Source: Microbacterium azadirachtae (GTDB lineage Bacteria > Actinomycetota > Actinomycetes > Actinomycetales > Microbacteriaceae). From it: DNA of 64,000 nucleotides. The notes under the pieces were generated by a model. It saw nothing but the letters and a program-made list of their open reading frames with translations. It had not been told where the DNA came from and did no database searches. Made by a program: the position numbers and the translations under genes. The DNA lies in assembly GCF_000956545.1 (NCBI RefSeq), contig NZ_JYIT01000084.1, positions 62,001-126,000 on the forward strand. The letters run 5' to 3'. This document shows, one piece after another, positions 63,994-64,000 of the stretch (its first letter is position 1; each line of letters opens with the position of its first letter).

Positions 63994-64000
63994 CCCGGAT
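63990..64000 (+). CDS. Start of the gene after thyA (probably dihydrofolate reductase), truncated
   Basis: An ATG overlaps the thyA stop (ATGA), and only the codons for Met-Thr-Arg fit before the window ends. thyA is often followed by the dihydrofolate reductase gene, which regenerates its cofactor, so that identity is a guess from order alone. Confidence 0.3.

Overview
The window is about 70% G+C, gene dense and Gram-positive in character, with lipoproteins, a Tat-exported peroxidase and many overlapping stop/start codons. It looks like a chromosomal segment of an actinobacterium of the family Microbacteriaceae, most likely Microbacterium or a close relative. This rests on base composition, protein style, the actinobacterial gene order and the promoter style; no rRNA or species marker is present. 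I count 61 coding regions, two of them cut by the window edges. I see no tRNA, rRNA, CRISPR array, phage gene or insertion sequence.

A conserved housekeeping series runs through the window: truB (2.5 kb), ribF (4.3 kb), rpsO (30 kb), pnp (49.8 kb), dapB (55.2 kb) and thyA (63.2 kb). In other actinobacteria such as Streptomyces several of these genes are close neighbours. Here blocks of accessory metabolism lie between them.

Region by region. 0-9 kb: end of a LuxR-type regulator, MutY, a lipoprotein, truB, two small membrane proteins, ribF, an SNF2 helicase and phosphofructokinase. 9-15.5 kb: oligopeptidase B, a Pit phosphate transporter with a small partner, a metallophosphoesterase and aspartase. 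15.5-21.7 kb: a carbohydrate locus with a solute-binding lipoprotein, two permeases, a GH3 glycosidase and a LacI regulator, preceded by two identical palindromic operators. 21.7-30 kb: FAH hydrolase, PrsW-like protease, lipoprotein, FKBP, YceI, an AlkA-like glycosylase, an ECF sigma factor divergent from an AhpD-like protein, an MFS exporter and rpsO. 30.4-34 kb: an amidohydrolase and transporter pair behind a perfect palindrome, and a 2OG-Fe(II)-type oxygenase. 34-38 kb: efeUOB iron uptake behind a DtxR-like box. 38-41 kb: a flavin monooxygenase with its FMN reductase, and an FAD-linked oxidase. 41-45.5 kb: a type II lumazine synthase under an FMN riboswitch, and a CitA/CitB-like two-component system divergent from a dicarboxylate symporter. 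45.5-50 kb: SRPBCC protein, lysozyme-like secreted protein, DUF5302 protein and a glycosyltransferase-SGNH hydrolase fusion. 50-64 kb: pnp, a degenerate aldo/keto reductase, a histidine phosphatase, a DNA-repair glycosylase with a GNAT enzyme, dapB overlapping a large BTAD/ATPase regulator, a DrrAB-type exporter, OsmC, a thioredoxin with DUF4395, and thyA.

Two themes connect the genes. The first is flavin and iron/redox metabolism: ribF, the riboswitch-controlled ribH, FMN- and FAD-dependent oxidoreductases, efeUOB, AhpD-like, OsmC and thioredoxin. The second is a promoter style in which a TAnnnT hexamer lies exactly six bases before the start codon, predicting leaderless mRNAs for at least fourteen genes. 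The most distinctive signals are the paired LacI operators, an ATTCA-NN-TGAAT palindrome shared by two loci, the riboswitch whose closing stem abuts the ribosome-binding site, the fused glycosyltransferase-SGNH protein and the aldo/keto reductase that has lost three of four catalytic residues.
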